Shown one piece after another: positions 34,430 to 43,659 of a stretch of 64,000 nt of DNA. The stretch spans positions 1-64,000 of the forward strand of contig JACIXC010000013.1 of the NCBI GenBank assembly GCA_014360655.1. The letters run 5' to 3'. The stretch's first letter is position 1. Each line of letters opens with the position of its first letter. The position numbers and the translations under genes were made by a program. Source of the DNA: Actinomycetota bacterium (GTDB taxonomy: Bacteria > Actinomycetota > Geothermincolia > Geothermincolales > RBG-13-55-18). The notes below the pieces were generated by a model. That model worked only from the letters and a program-made list of their open reading frames with translations. It had not been told where the DNA came from and did not search any database.

Positions 34430-34891
34430 CTAGGTCCCGCCGCCCTTAACCGCGAGCCTTTCCGCCCTTTCCTTGTGGGCCCGGTTCATGGCCTCGAAGG
34501 GGGCCCGGGAGGTCTTTACCACTACCTTCCATACCAGCGGCGCCAGGATCCCGGAGACGGAAACGCCGTGTTTCAGCAGGGTCCTTCCTTCTGCCAGGGG
34601 CTCCAGGAGCCACCAGTGCTCGAACTCGAACACCCCGGGCAGGTTGAGGAAGGCCGTCCAGCGCAGTTCCCCGGGAGGCTCCACCACCGTCAACCTGGGA
34701 CGGTAATCGCGCCCCCGCATCCCCTCCGGCTCGAAGCGCACGCGCAGTACCTTGCCCGGCGCGAGTTCTCCGCTCGCCCTGCGTATCATGGGGTTCCATG
34801 CGGGATAGGCGGCAAGGTCGCTCAGCACCTCCCACACGCGGTCCCTCCCCGCCTCCACCTCCAGGCTTGTCACAAGCTCGCGCTTCAGCAT
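34430..34891 (-). CDS. SRPBCC-family (START-like) protein
   Basis: A 153-residue helix-grip protein. The typical opening ELVTSLEVEAGRDRVWEVLSDLAAYPAWNPMI and later LRVRFEPEGMRGRDYRPRLTVVEPPGELRW and FEFEHWWLLEPL identify a polyketide-cyclase/dehydrase-like SRPBCC domain, which binds hydrophobic small molecules. The ATG at 34891 with GGAGG six bases upstream is preferred to the upstream GTG. It starts 34 bp downstream of the deacetylase gene end on the same strand. Ligand unknown. Confidence 0.8.
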   Translation of the reverse strand: MLKRELVTSLEVEAGRDRVWEVLSDLAAYPAWNPMIRRASGELAPGKVLRVRFEPEGMRGRDYRPRLTVVEPPGELRWTAFLNLPGVFEFEHWWLLEPLAEGRTLLKHGVSVSGILAPLVWKVVVKTSRAPFEAMNRAHKERAERLAVKGGGT

Positions 34892-34925
34892 CACCCACCT
34901 CCGGATATTCACCGCCGGCGCGCGC

Positions 34926-36845
34926 CTACCTCCTCAATTCGAAGAGGAAGGTGCGCTCCGCGACGATCTCCCGCTGTGCCTGTATCAACACGGCGACCTC
35001 GTTCGCCTGTCCCACCTCGGCCGCCACGTCCACGCTCAGGAGGCCCAGGGAGGGCAGCGTGTAGTTACGTGAGACCTTCTCCCCCGACCCCAGCAGGAAA
35101 GTCACCTTCGCCTTCTGCGCTCCTTCCAGGGGGTTGAAGAGGGCCAGGCGCTCCGCAAAACCGGGGGCGGTGCACCCTTCCGCGAAGCACCAGCGCTCGC
35201 CGGGAGGCTCGCCCCCGGTGTCGCAGGAGCCGCCCGATACGTTGTTGAAGAGGAAGAAGGCGTTGCGTTCCGCCACCACGGGAAGCAGGCTCTCCACCCG
35301 CACGGCATAATCGATGTCGGGGGGGAGGTAGGAGTTGAGGAAAAGGTCCCTGCGCTCTCCCGCCTGCAGGACGAACTCCTCGTCCACGCGCGTGCCGTCC
35401 GACCCCGAGAGCGCGCAACGCACCCGGGTAGCCTCCCGGCAGGGATTGTACACGGTCAGGTAGGTGTCGCAGAGGCTCCTGGTGGTGCCTCCCGCAAAGT
35501 ACCAGTCTCCCCTGGGAAAGGAGGTCCCCGTCGTGCAGTTGCCGCCCTTTATCCCGTTCCCGTAGCTGAAATATTGCGCCCTCTCCACGACAACGGGGGT
35601 GTCGCATCTCGCCACCAGTACGTGGTCCCCCGCAGGCACCAGGTCGTTTACGCGCAGGGTCGCCCGCGCGAGAGGCGGGACCGACAGCCCGCTCGCCGTG
35701 GTCCCGCTGCCGCCGATGAAGCCCAGGTCGACAAGCGCCGTCGTCCCGGAGGGATTGAAGACGCTGAGGTATTCCTCGAAACCCTCCCGAGTGGTGCTGC
35801 CGGGGAAATAGAAGATCCTGCCCGGCTCCCGCACCCCCCTCGCTATGGAGCCGCCGCAGCACCCGGAACCCCGGTCGAAAATGAGCGTCCTCTCCGCCGC
35901 CACCGGCGCGGAGGACAGCAACTGCACGGACACGTCCCCCTGCCAGGGGACCTCCCGGTTCACGGGGATGGAGATGCGGCCCTGCGGCGGTACCACGTAG
36001 CTCCTCGCCACGCTCCCCTGCGCGGTGTAATAGCGCGCTTCCAGGTCCGCCTGCGACCTGCCGGGGTTTACGACGTTCACCCACTCCTCGAAGCCCTCGG
36101 CGGTAGTGCCGTCGGCGAAGTAGATGCTCCGGGAGGCCTCGCTTATGCCGGGGCCCGTCTCCCCGCCCCTCATCACCCTCTTCCACCCGTACAGCTCTGT
36201 GATGGTGACGAAACAGAACCCCCTCTGCTGCAGCCCCTTCACCACGCCAGTCAAAAGCTCGTAGGTATGCCGGCCGCCGAAATGGAAGAGAAGGATGCTG
36301 CCGTCACGGGCGGCGTTGACCATGTAGGCGGCGCGCTCCGGAACCGGGTAGTCGACCCCTCGCGAATCGCCGCTGTCCAGGTCCCACATCACCGGGGTAT
36401 AGCCCGCGGCGGCGGCCACCGCCTGCACGCGCGCATCGATGAATCCTCCCGGCGGGCGGAAGAGGGGGAGCTGCTGCCCGGTCAGTGACGCGATCACCGC
36501 CTGGCAGGTGTTTAGCTCCGCCCTGATCTGGTCGTCGCCGATCCTGGTGAGCCAGGGATGGTTCTGGGTGTGGTTGCAGATGTCCCATCCCAGGGCGTTC
36601 ATCTCCCGCAGCAGGGAAGGGTTCCTCTCCGCCCAGGACCCGATGACGAAAGCGGTCGCGCTGATCCCCTGCGAGGAGAGGAACTCGAGGATGCGATGGT
36701 CGAAGTTGTAGCCGTCGTCGAAGGTGAGGGCCACGCGCGGCGGGTCATCCGCGGCGAGGGCGCGAGGAACGCCCGCTGGCGGGGCAAAGAGCGCGACGCC
36801 CAGGGCGAGCGCGAGAAAAAGGACCGCACAGCGCCTCATGTTCAT
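34926..36845 (-). CDS. Secreted polysaccharide deacetylase with four C-terminal repeats
   Basis: A 639-residue exported protein. A signal peptide (residues 1-31) precedes a NodB-type deacetylase domain: VALTFDDGYNFD with the D-D pair, HTQNHPWLT with the H-x3-H-type zinc ligands, RPPGGF and LLFHFGGRHT. From about residue 240 four units of about 95 residues follow, each starting YFADGTT/YFPGSTT/YFAGGTT/CFAEGCT and including a VNVVNP, FNPS, YNPC or FNPL segment and an AERT-like closing strand. Such repeats look like surface or wall attachment modules. Peptidoglycan or another N-acetylated glycan is a likely substrate; attachment via the repeats is inference. Confidence 0.82.
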   Translation of the reverse strand: MNMRRCAVLFLALALGVALFAPPAGVPRALAADDPPRVALTFDDGYNFDHRILEFLSSQGISATAFVIGSWAERNPSLLREMNALGWDICNHTQNHPWLTRIGDDQIRAELNTCQAVIASLTGQQLPLFRPPGGFIDARVQAVAAAAGYTPVMWDLDSGDSRGVDYPVPERAAYMVNAARDGSILLFHFGGRHTYELLTGVVKGLQQRGFCFVTITELYGWKRVMRGGETGPGISEASRSIYFADGTTAEGFEEWVNVVNPGRSQADLEARYYTAQGSVARSYVVPPQGRISIPVNREVPWQGDVSVQLLSSAPVAAERTLIFDRGSGCCGGSIARGVREPGRIFYFPGSTTREGFEEYLSVFNPSGTTALVDLGFIGGSGTTASGLSVPPLARATLRVNDLVPAGDHVLVARCDTPVVVERAQYFSYGNGIKGGNCTTGTSFPRGDWYFAGGTTRSLCDTYLTVYNPCREATRVRCALSGSDGTRVDEEFVLQAGERRDLFLNSYLPPDIDYAVRVESLLPVVAERNAFFLFNNVSGGSCDTGGEPPGERWCFAEGCTAPGFAERLALFNPLEGAQKAKVTFLLGSGEKVSRNYTLPSLGLLSVDVAAEVGQANEVAVLIQAQREIVAERTFLFELRR

Positions 36846-37116
36846 TCACCCACCTTCCTTCCGGCCGCTACCCTCTTACCGGCTTCCGACGCACTTCCTT
36901 CGCTCCTCTCCCCCATCTCCTCCGGCACCCACAGGATAGAGCGTGGCGATTCTCCCCCTTCGCCGCCATAGGCATTTTCACGCCCTATCCTTCTCTCCCC
37001 TTCCTCCGGCCTTCACCACGTCTTTCCTCCGCCTCTTTTCCTCCTCTTTTCCGGCAAACTTTCCCCACTCTTTTCCGACGCATTTTCGGCCCGATGCCTC
37101 CCCACCCTACCCGGGC

Positions 37117-37968
37117 TCATCCCGCCAGCACCTCCACCACGTCCCCGATAGCCCTGCGGGCGACCCGGGGACGCGCCCCGCCGGACAGCACGTAACATAC
37201 CCTGCTTGGGAAATATTTCCTTACCTTCACCGCGAACTCGCGGTACGCGCCATCGCTCAACTCGAAGGCGCCGTAATCCTCGCGATGGCTGTCATGGCCG
37301 AAAATTATGAAAAGGAGCTCCGGCGCGAATTCCTCCGCCGCCAGCAGGGCCTGGTCCACGGCGCGCAGGAACTGCCCGTCGCCCGCGTTGTGGGGCAAGG
37401 CCAGGTCCAGGTTATGGGGTCCGCGGGGCTCCTTCATCGTATATCCGGAATGGAAGTTCACGTGCAGTATCTCGGGGTCGCCCCCCAGGATGTCACGCGT
37501 GCCGTCCCCGAAGTGGGGATCTATGTCTATGATGGCCATGCGCCTCGTTCCCACCTCCTCACGCAGGAGGTCGATAGCCATGGCCACGTCGTTCAGGTAA
37601 CAGAAACCCCAGAAGCCGTCATGGCTCGCGTGATGCCCGGCGGTGCCCACGAAGCAGAAGGCGGCATGCGCCCGCCCCTCCACCACCTCGCGAGCCCCCA
37701 TGATCACCGCCCCCGCCGACAGTAGGGCGACCCCGTAATAGCCGCTGTTCCTCACGCCCTGGATGTGTTGTTCGCTGTGCGCCCTTGCGGCCAGGCCCTC
37801 CTCCGCCGGCTCCGCCTGCAGGACCTTCACCCCCTCCCGCTGCAGCAGGCCCCGGGAGCGCAGTTCGCCGAAAGCGGGCGCTACCCTTTCCCGCAGTGCG
37901 GGGTGGCCCCGCAGGGCGAAATCGGGGTGATAGACGATCACCAGCCTGCAGCTCTCCGCCGACGCCAT
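37117..37968 (-). CDS. Histone deacetylase/acetylpolyamine amidohydrolase-family protein
   Basis: A 283-residue zinc-dependent deacylase of the arginase-deacetylase fold. Conserved pieces are VYHPDFALRGHPALRERV at the N-terminus, TAGHHASHDGFWGFCYLNDVAMA with the catalytic histidines, AIIDIDPHFGDGT with the zinc aspartate and histidine, and FIIFGHDSHREDYGAFELSDG with the second aspartate. In bacteria these enzymes deacetylate polyamines, acetoin-related or other small substrates. The ATG at 37968 has AGGAGG upstream and is better than the ATG at 37983, which overlaps it. It is flanked by gene-poor, low-complexity sequence. Confidence 0.87.
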   Translation of the reverse strand: MASAESCRLVIVYHPDFALRGHPALRERVAPAFGELRSRGLLQREGVKVLQAEPAEEGLAARAHSEQHIQGVRNSGYYGVALLSAGAVIMGAREVVEGRAHAAFCFVGTAGHHASHDGFWGFCYLNDVAMAIDLLREEVGTRRMAIIDIDPHFGDGTRDILGGDPEILHVNFHSGYTMKEPRGPHNLDLALPHNAGDGQFLRAVDQALLAAEEFAPELLFIIFGHDSHREDYGAFELSDGAYREFAVKVRKYFPSRVCYVLSGGARPRVARRAIGDVVEVLAG

Positions 37969-38449
37969 CTCCGTCCTCCTCATCCCTCGCGTCGCGAGAT
38001 CATTTCCGGGCGGGCGACGGAGGAACCTCCCGGAATCCGCCGGCCTTCCTTCCTTGCCTCGTGGTCCCAGCCGCAGCCAGCGCTGCCGCCCCCTCGCGTT
38101 CCACGTCTTCCGTGCCTTTCACGCCTCAACTTCCGTGCCTCCCATGCCTGCCGCCTCCCGCCGTTCCTCCTATGTCTGCCCCGCCTTCCGTGCCTCCCAT
38201 GCCTTCCATCCCTTACCTTGCATGCCATATCTTCCATGATCTTTCCATGCCCAACCTCGCATGCCTCCATATTACTCGTTGTCGCCGCCAAGGAGTATGA
38301 GGAGATCGTCTTGCCGGCCTGCCCGCCGCCCCCTGCGCCGCCGGCAAGCGGGCCTCCCGCCACGCGGGAGTTTATCCCGGCGGGAAGAGGGGTAAAAACT
38401 TAAAGTGCCGCAGAGAACCGGTTGGATGGTCGAGAAAGGAGGAGGGCTT
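37969..38449. other. Gene-poor interval with low-complexity CATG/CTTCC-rich sequence
   Basis: The plus strand from about 38090 to 38260 repeats TTCCGTGCCT, CCATGCCT and GCCTCCCATGCCT in irregular order, equivalent to GGAAGGCATGGGAGGC on the minus strand. No ORF here has a credible domain. The end holds the leader of the GYD gene, with its GGAGG at about 38437. Confidence 0.4.
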
Positions 38450-38734
38450 ATGGCGACCTATATCCTCATCAGCCGGCTGACGGACGAGGGATGTGCCACC
38501 CTGACCAAGAACCCCGATCGCATCAAGGAAGTGAACAAGGACGTAGAGGCCATGGGCGGCAAGGTGATCGCGCAGTACGTGGTGCTGGGGCAGTACGACT
38601 TCGTCAACATCGTGGAGGCACCGAACAACGAGACCATCGCCCGCATCTCCGTGCAGCTGGCCTCGCGCGGGACCGTGCGCATCATGACCCTGCCGGCCAT
38701 CGAGGTGGATGCCTTCATAGAGAGCCTGAAGTAG
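38450..38734 (+). CDS. GYD-domain protein
   Basis: A 94-residue ferredoxin-like-fold protein. MATYILISRLTDEGCATLTKNPDRI and YVVLGQYDFVNIVEAPNNETIARISVQLASRGTVRIMTLPA carry the G-x-Y-D pattern that names the GYD family. The family is small, often forms oligomers and has no agreed role. The ATG at 38450 follows GGAGGAGGGCTT. A strong GC hairpin lies 27 bp past its stop. Confidence 0.88.
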   Translation: MATYILISRLTDEGCATLTKNPDRIKEVNKDVEAMGGKVIAQYVVLGQYDFVNIVEAPNNETIARISVQLASRGTVRIMTLPAIEVDAFIESLK

Positions 38735-38760
38735 GTCAAGCGATAGGGCTGGGCGAGGCG

Positions 38761-38784
38761 GAGGGGCGCCGCGCGGCGCCCCTC
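38761..38784. terminator. Perfect GC-rich hairpin after the GYD gene
   Basis: GAGGGGCGCC, loop GCGC and GGCGCCCCTC form a perfect 10-bp stem. No T-run follows on either side. It sits between convergent genes, so it may block readthrough in both directions. Confidence 0.6.
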
Positions 38785-38864
38785 TATGCGCTCCAGGCCG
38801 GGAAAAGCGGCGGAAACGCGCGCGGCCCGCGCGATATGCTCCTGCGGCGGTTCCGGTAGTCCTA

Positions 38865-39551
38865 TCAATCCACGAAGCGGTACTTGATGAGGGTCCAGAG
38901 CGCCGGGAGGCCATCCCTCCAGGAGATCTTCTTCCCCTCCTCGATCTCCCGCCCCGTGTAGGATATGGGGACCTCGTAGATCCTGATCTTCTTCTTGAGG
39001 ATCTTGGCGGTTATTTCCGGCTCTATCTCGAAGCGGTTGGAACGCAGGACTATGCCCTCCAGGGCGCGCCGGGTGAAGAGCTTGTAACAGGTCTCCATGT
39101 CGGAGAGGGTGGTGTTGTAGAGGATGTTGGTCACCAGGGCCAGGAAGCGGTTGCCCACGTAATGCCAGAAGAGCATGTTCTTGCGCGGTCCGGTGAAACG
39201 GGAACCGTAGACCACCTCCGCCTTCCCTTTCAGTATGGGCTCGAGCATCTTGGGGTAGTCCTCGGGATCGTACTCCAGGTCCGCGTCCTGGATGATGATG
39301 AGGTCGCCGCTTGCGGCGGCCAGGCCGGCACGCACGGCGGCTCCCTTGCCCCGGTTCTCCGGTTGATAGATGACCCGGGTCGCCGAGTTTTCCTCCATGG
39401 CCAGGATGTCGCGCGTACCGTCCGTGGAGCCGTCGTCCACCACCACTATCTCCAGCTCCAGGTCGCCCAGGTCCACCTGGCGCACCCGGCGCAGGATCTC
39501 CTTGATGGTGTTGCGCTCGTTGTAAACGGGGATGATGACCGATAGCTTCAA
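38865..39551 (-). CDS. Family 2 glycosyltransferase (dolichyl-phosphate mannose synthase-like)
   Basis: A 228-residue GT-A glycosyltransferase with no membrane anchor. LSVIIPVYNERNTI is the N-terminal nucleotide site, VVVDDGSTDGT the beta-phosphate site, and QDADLEYDPEDYP the DxD-type metal motif. The C-terminal half reads NRFEIEPEITAKILKKKIRIYEVPISYTGR, as in DPM1-like and WcaA-like enzymes that transfer sugar to a lipid carrier. A TTG start at 39551 with GGAGG seven bases upstream is better spaced than GTG 39566. It is the last gene of the dTDP-rhamnose cluster on the minus strand. Confidence 0.85.
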   Translation of the reverse strand: MKLSVIIPVYNERNTIKEILRRVRQVDLGDLELEIVVVDDGSTDGTRDILAMEENSATRVIYQPENRGKGAAVRAGLAAASGDLIIIQDADLEYDPEDYPKMLEPILKGKAEVVYGSRFTGPRKNMLFWHYVGNRFLALVTNILYNTTLSDMETCYKLFTRRALEGIVLRSNRFEIEPEITAKILKKKIRIYEVPISYTGREIEEGKKISWRDGLPALWTLIKYRFVD

Positions 39552-39798
39552 GGGGCTTCCTCCCACAACTCTGTCTTGCCGTTCCGCCGGTTAGCCTCCT
39601 TCATCACGGCGCCCGCTTTGCCCGCACCGGCTGTTTACGACTTCCCGCCGGCCGTGCATCCGCTCCCCTCGCAACGGAGGCCTTTTTCGCATCTTTCGGC
39701 ATTCTCCACCATCCTTTTTACGCAGCGAGGAGTCCGCCGCGCAACCCTCACCCCGCTCGCGCGGCGCCGGAGACCTGCCCCGTACGCCGCCACCCGCG

Positions 39799-40806
39799 TC
39801 ATATATCGCCGTAACGCTCGCGGTAATAGCTGCGGAACTCGCCGCTCTTCAACGGCCGCCACCACGCCTCGTTCTCGCGGTACCAGCGCACCGTCTCCCG
39901 CAGCCCCTCCTCGAAAGCCACGAGCGGCCGCCACCCCAGGGCATGGATCCTGGAACAATCCAGGGAATACCTGAAGTCATGCCCCGGCCGGTCGGCCACG
40001 CGCTGGATGCGGTCCTCCCCCATCCCCATGATCTCGAGGATGGCGCGCGTCAGGGCAAGGTTGCTCTTCTCGTTGCCGCCCCCCACGTTGTATATCCCGC
40101 CTCTCTCCCCGCGCCGCAGGACCAGGTCTATGGCCCGGCAGTTGTCCTCCACGAAGAGCCAGTCCCGCACGTTCTTCCCCTCGCCGTAGAGGGGGACCTT
40201 CCTCCCCTCGAGGAGGTTGGTGACGAAGAGGGGGATGACCTTCTCCGGGTACTGGTAGGGGCCGTAGTTGTTGGAGCTGCGCACGATGACGGCATCCAGG
40301 CCGTAGGTCTCCACGTACGAGCGGACCAGGAGGTCCGCGCCCGCTTTGGACGCCGCGTAGGGGCTGTTGGGCTGCAGGGGGCTGTCCTCGCGGAACGACC
40401 CCTCCGGGACGCTCCCGTAAACCTCGTCGGTGCTGATCTGCACGTAGCGTATCCCCCGCTCCTGCGCCGCGCGCAGCAGGCGGAAGGTGCCGAGCACGTC
40501 GGTGCGGACGAAGTCCTCGGGAGAGGTGATGGAGCGGTCCACGTGGGTCTCCGCGGCGAAGTTGATCACCGCCTCCGGCCCCCAGGCGAAGGCCTCCTCC
40601 ACGTCCCGCTCCTCGCAGATGTCGCCACGCAGGAACCGGTAACGCGGGTCACCCTCCACGTCACGCAGGTTCTCGGGATTGCCGGCGTAGGTGAGCTTGT
40701 CCAGGTTGAGGACCTCGTCCTCCTCGTGCTCCCGCAGCACGTGGCGGATGAAGTTGCTCCCTATGAACCCGCATCCCCCGGTGACCAGCAGGCGCATCCC
40801 CTTCAC
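39799..40806 (-). CDS. rmlB: dTDP-glucose 4,6-dehydratase
   Basis: Converts dTDP-glucose to dTDP-4-keto-6-deoxyglucose. A 335-residue extended SDR enzyme: MRLLVTGGCGFIGSNF is the NAD-binding loop, FAAETHVDRSI and STDEVYGSVP follow, with the active-site YAASK and a TSNNYGP-like SSNNYGPYQYPEKVIP segment. All pieces match RmlB/RfbB closely, and length is normal. Start at 40806 is GTG four codons before ATG 40794-equivalent; the RBS (AGGAAGG) fits either. It lies 25 bp after the RmlC-like gene. Confidence 0.93.
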   Translation of the reverse strand: MKGMRLLVTGGCGFIGSNFIRHVLREHEEDEVLNLDKLTYAGNPENLRDVEGDPRYRFLRGDICEERDVEEAFAWGPEAVINFAAETHVDRSITSPEDFVRTDVLGTFRLLRAAQERGIRYVQISTDEVYGSVPEGSFREDSPLQPNSPYAASKAGADLLVRSYVETYGLDAVIVRSSNNYGPYQYPEKVIPLFVTNLLEGRKVPLYGEGKNVRDWLFVEDNCRAIDLVLRRGERGGIYNVGGGNEKSNLALTRAILEIMGMGEDRIQRVADRPGHDFRYSLDCSRIHALGWRPLVAFEEGLRETVRWYRENEAWWRPLKSGEFRSYYRERYGDI

Positions 40807-40831
40807 ATCCTTCCTATCGCTCTTTGCTTCC

Positions 40832-41272
40832 TCAGCGCATCACTATTTCCCAGTCGTAGGGGACGGCCGCCTCCTGCTGGCCGACGTATTCCGGGTCCTC
40901 GCCCTCCCCCTCCACGACCAGGAGCACCAGGGCGGGGCGGCCTCCCACCGCCTTCCACCCGCGCAGCACTCCCGGCGGGACGGCGACCTCGCGAAAGCGG
41001 TATTCTCCCAGGAAGAGCTCCATAACCTCGCCCCCGGCCTGCGAGCCCTCCCTGCGATCGCAGAGCACCAGCTTGATCATCCCCTGCAGGCAGATCACCC
41101 TCTCCGCTACCGCCTTTCTCCGGAACCAGGCCTCCACCCTTCCCGGGAACAGGTGGCGCAGGGTCGCCCTCCCGTAAGGAGGAGACGAGGCTTCACCGCC
41201 CCAGAGGTCCACCGCGTAACCGGTGGCGTCCAAGGCAGTGGGAAGTTCGCGAACGATAACTCCCGGGATCAA
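40832..41272 (-). CDS. RmlC-like dTDP-sugar 3,5-epimerase family protein
   Basis: A 146-residue cupin of the dTDP-4-dehydrorhamnose 3,5-epimerase group, beginning at TTG 41272 with GAGGAGG six bases upstream. It has GRATLRHLFPGRVEAWFRRKAVAERVICLQG, a KLVLCDRRE strand pair and FREVAVPPGVLRGWKAVG, the conserved P-P-G-V segment. It is shorter than typical RmlC (about 180 residues), and the standard catalytic histidine-aspartate motif is not clearly present, so it may be a related epimerase or isomerase. Position between rmlA and rmlB supports a dTDP-deoxysugar role. Confidence 0.7.
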   Translation of the reverse strand: MIPGVIVRELPTALDATGYAVDLWGGEASSPPYGRATLRHLFPGRVEAWFRRKAVAERVICLQGMIKLVLCDRREGSQAGGEVMELFLGEYRFREVAVPPGVLRGWKAVGGRPALVLLVVEGEGEDPEYVGQQEAAVPYDWEIVMR

Positions 41273-41295
41273 TGCCGCCCTCCTCAGATCAGGCC

Positions 41296-42366
41296 TCAGA
41301 TCAGGCCCACCCTGGAATTGTCTCCCAGCATGAAACGGAACGTCTTGGGGCGGTCGAACGACCGTTCGATCACCACGTTCTTTCCGATGAGGCTGTCCTC
41401 GATCCTGCCTGGGATGTTCCGGATGGCGCTGTTCTCCATGACGATGGAGTGCTCCAGCTCGCTTCCCTCCAGCGTGACCCCGTAATATATGGAGGTGAAG
41501 GGCCCCACGTAGGAATCGACGATGCGAGATCCCTTCCCCACCACGGAAGGCCCGCGCAGGGTGGAACGGATCACCTCCGCACCCTCCTCCACCACCACCC
41601 TGCCGAGGATGCGGGACTCCCCGTCCACCGTCCCCGCGCACAGCGGCTCCAGGTCCTCGAGGACCATGCGGTTGGCCTCCAGCAGGTCCTCGATATGCCC
41701 GGTGTCCTTCCACCAACCCCTGATCACGTGCGCCTCCACGTGATAGCCGTTCTCGATGAGGTGCTGGATGGCGTCGGTTATCTCCAGCTCGTTCCTCCAT
41801 GAGGGCTTGATGGCGCGCGCGGCCTCGAGTATTACGGAGCGGAACATGTAGACCCCCACCAGGGCCAGGTCGCTCGGCGGCTCCTTGGGCTTTTCCACCA
41901 GCTCCACCACCTTGTTCCCCTCCAGGCGGGCCACCCCGAAGCGCTGCGGCTCCGCTACGTGCGCAAGCAGGATGAGGGCATCCACCTCCTTGCCGCGGAA
42001 CTCGTCCACGAAGGCTACGATGCCTTCCTTGATGAGATTGTCGCCTAGGTACATGACGAAGGGGGTGTCCCCCAGGAAATCGGCCGCGGTGAGCACGGCG
42101 TGCGCCAGTCCGAGCGGCGCCTCCTGTCGGATATAGGTGACCTCGACCCCCCAGTGGGACCCGTCGCCCACCGCCTCGCGGATCTCGTCCTCGGTATCTC
42201 CCACGATGATGCCGACGTCCTCGATCCCCGCCTCCCGCAGGGCTTCCAGCCCGTAGAAGAGGATGGGCTTGTTGGCCACCGGCACCAGTTGCTTGGCCCT
42301 GGTATGGGTGATGGGACGCAGGCGCGTCCCCTCTCCGCCGCTAAGTATCAATCCCTTGAGCTCCAT
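41296..42366 (-). CDS. rmlA: Glucose-1-phosphate thymidylyltransferase (long form)
   Basis: Makes dTDP-glucose from dTTP and glucose 1-phosphate. A 356-residue protein with GLILSGGEGTRLRPITHTRAKQL, the nucleotide-binding signature, FVMYLGDNLI with the metal aspartate, and LVEKPKEP. A C-terminal left-handed beta-helix follows (AEVIRSTLRGPSVVGKGSRI...SIVMENSAI), making it the archaeal/actinobacterial long type. No Shine-Dalgarno precedes the ATG at 42366; a TAAAAT box 9 nt upstream suggests leaderless expression. It heads the cluster rmlA, RmlC-like, rmlB, glycosyltransferase. Confidence 0.92.
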   Translation of the reverse strand: MELKGLILSGGEGTRLRPITHTRAKQLVPVANKPILFYGLEALREAGIEDVGIIVGDTEDEIREAVGDGSHWGVEVTYIRQEAPLGLAHAVLTAADFLGDTPFVMYLGDNLIKEGIVAFVDEFRGKEVDALILLAHVAEPQRFGVARLEGNKVVELVEKPKEPPSDLALVGVYMFRSVILEAARAIKPSWRNELEITDAIQHLIENGYHVEAHVIRGWWKDTGHIEDLLEANRMVLEDLEPLCAGTVDGESRILGRVVVEEGAEVIRSTLRGPSVVGKGSRIVDSYVGPFTSIYYGVTLEGSELEHSIVMENSAIRNIPGRIEDSLIGKNVVIERSFDRPKTFRFMLGDNSRVGLI

Positions 42367-42374
42367 GAGAGTGA

Positions 42375-42380
42375 ATTTTA
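42375..42380 (-). promoter_or_regulatory. Candidate -10 box for a leaderless rmlA transcript
   Basis: On the minus strand TAAAAT ends 8 nt before the rmlA ATG and no purine-rich ribosome site is present between. A -35 match 17 bp further up is poor. The spacing fits a transcript starting at or next to the ATG. Confidence 0.35.
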
Positions 42381-42558
42381 TCACACCGCCACATGTGCCG
42401 GCACGCCACACCGGCGCAGCCCGTCATTTCCATTTTCAGCCACGGGGTATATGATAGCCGTAGCGACGCTCGGCGACGGACGGCGACTTGCACGTGCGTC
42501 GCGGCGCGGCAAGCGACGGCGCAGCCGGAGAGAAAGCGGTGAGGGCGGTGAGGCACAG

Positions 42559-43659
42559 GTGAGCAGGGGTACGAAGGCGTTTCTTTCCCTGCTGGCGGCC
42601 GCCCTCCTCCTGGGTTCCGTCTTCGGCCTGGTGGTGACCCTCAACGCAGCGGAGCCCGCGCAGGGCACCCCGAAGCTGGAGATAAAGGTCCACACGCGCG
42701 AGGAGATCATGACCTGCGCCTACAAGGTGTACGGCGACGACCAGCAGGGGATGTGGGCGGCCAAGACCATAATCAGGAACACGGGAGAGGTGCCGGCGCG
42801 CGATTTCCGCATCGCCTACAAGATCGAGGGCTATACCGACTGGACCTCGACCGAGGTCTATCCCCTCATCCTGCCCGGCCAGACGGTGCGCGACTACTGC
42901 TGGCCCAACCTCGACGACGCCAAGGTGAAGCAGATCTCCACCAAGACGCCCGTGGAGCTAAAGGTGAGGTACGAATACGACGGCCTGGACTCCCCCGTGG
43001 AGGACACGGAGAAGATCTACCTCCTGGGCAAGAACGACTTCACCTTCACCTCCCTCGAGGAGGACGACATCTTCACCTTCTCCGATGCCTTCGACAATTA
43101 CCCCTTGCTGGCCGCCTTCGTGACCCCCAACGAGGAAACGGTGAAGCGCTTCGCAAACCAGGTCTCCGGAGGGCTCGAGACGGTGATCAACGACCAGGAT
43201 GCCCTCACGGCCTTCATCCGCTGCTTCGAGATCATGCGCCAGGCCGGCATCAAGTACATCATGGAGCCCTCCGGCTTCTGGACGGAAAGGCAGGCGCAGT
43301 ACGTGCAGTACCCGCACGAGACCCTGCTCAGGGCCTCCGGCACCTGCCTGGACCTGGCCATCTGCATGGCCGCCCTCATGGAGGCGGTGGGCATCCGGTC
43401 CTACGTGGCCCTCATACCGGGGCACGCCATCCCGGTCATCCAGTTGCCCCAGAGCGGCACCTTCTTCGCCATAGAATCGACCTTCATAGACCGCGACTAC
43501 GCCCTCTCCCATTACCCGGGGCAGACCAGCCCCGAGGTCACGGCGCAGGAGTGCATGGACATGGCGGAGATGGAGATCTACGACGCCATGAGCGAAGGCT
43601 CCTACATCCTCATCGATATCGAGAAGAGCTGGGAGAACGGGGTGATGCCCATATGGTGA
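42559..43659 (+). CDS. Exported transglutaminase-like protein
   Basis: A 366-residue protein. A signal or anchor helix (AFLSLLAAALLLGSVFGLVVTL) is followed by a beta-sandwich region rich in aromatic residues (AAKTIIRNTGEVPARDFRIAYKIEGYTDW). From about residue 190 a transglutaminase-like core appears, with C263 in ASGTCLDLAICMAALMEAVG and H289 in IPGHAIPVI. An acidic residue follows in STFIDRDYAL. Together these give the C-H-D arrangement. The start is GTG 42559, with GGTGAGG upstream; the frame is open earlier, but without a signal. It overlaps the next gene by seven bases, so the two are co-translated. A cell-surface crosslinking or protease-like role is expected; nothing more can be said. 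Confidence 0.75.
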   Translation: MSRGTKAFLSLLAAALLLGSVFGLVVTLNAAEPAQGTPKLEIKVHTREEIMTCAYKVYGDDQQGMWAAKTIIRNTGEVPARDFRIAYKIEGYTDWTSTEVYPLILPGQTVRDYCWPNLDDAKVKQISTKTPVELKVRYEYDGLDSPVEDTEKIYLLGKNDFTFTSLEEDDIFTFSDAFDNYPLLAAFVTPNEETVKRFANQVSGGLETVINDQDALTAFIRCFEIMRQAGIKYIMEPSGFWTERQAQYVQYPHETLLRASGTCLDLAICMAALMEAVGIRSYVALIPGHAIPVIQLPQSGTFFAIESTFIDRDYALSHYPGQTSPEVTAQECMDMAEMEIYDAMSEGSYILIDIEKSWENGVMPIW

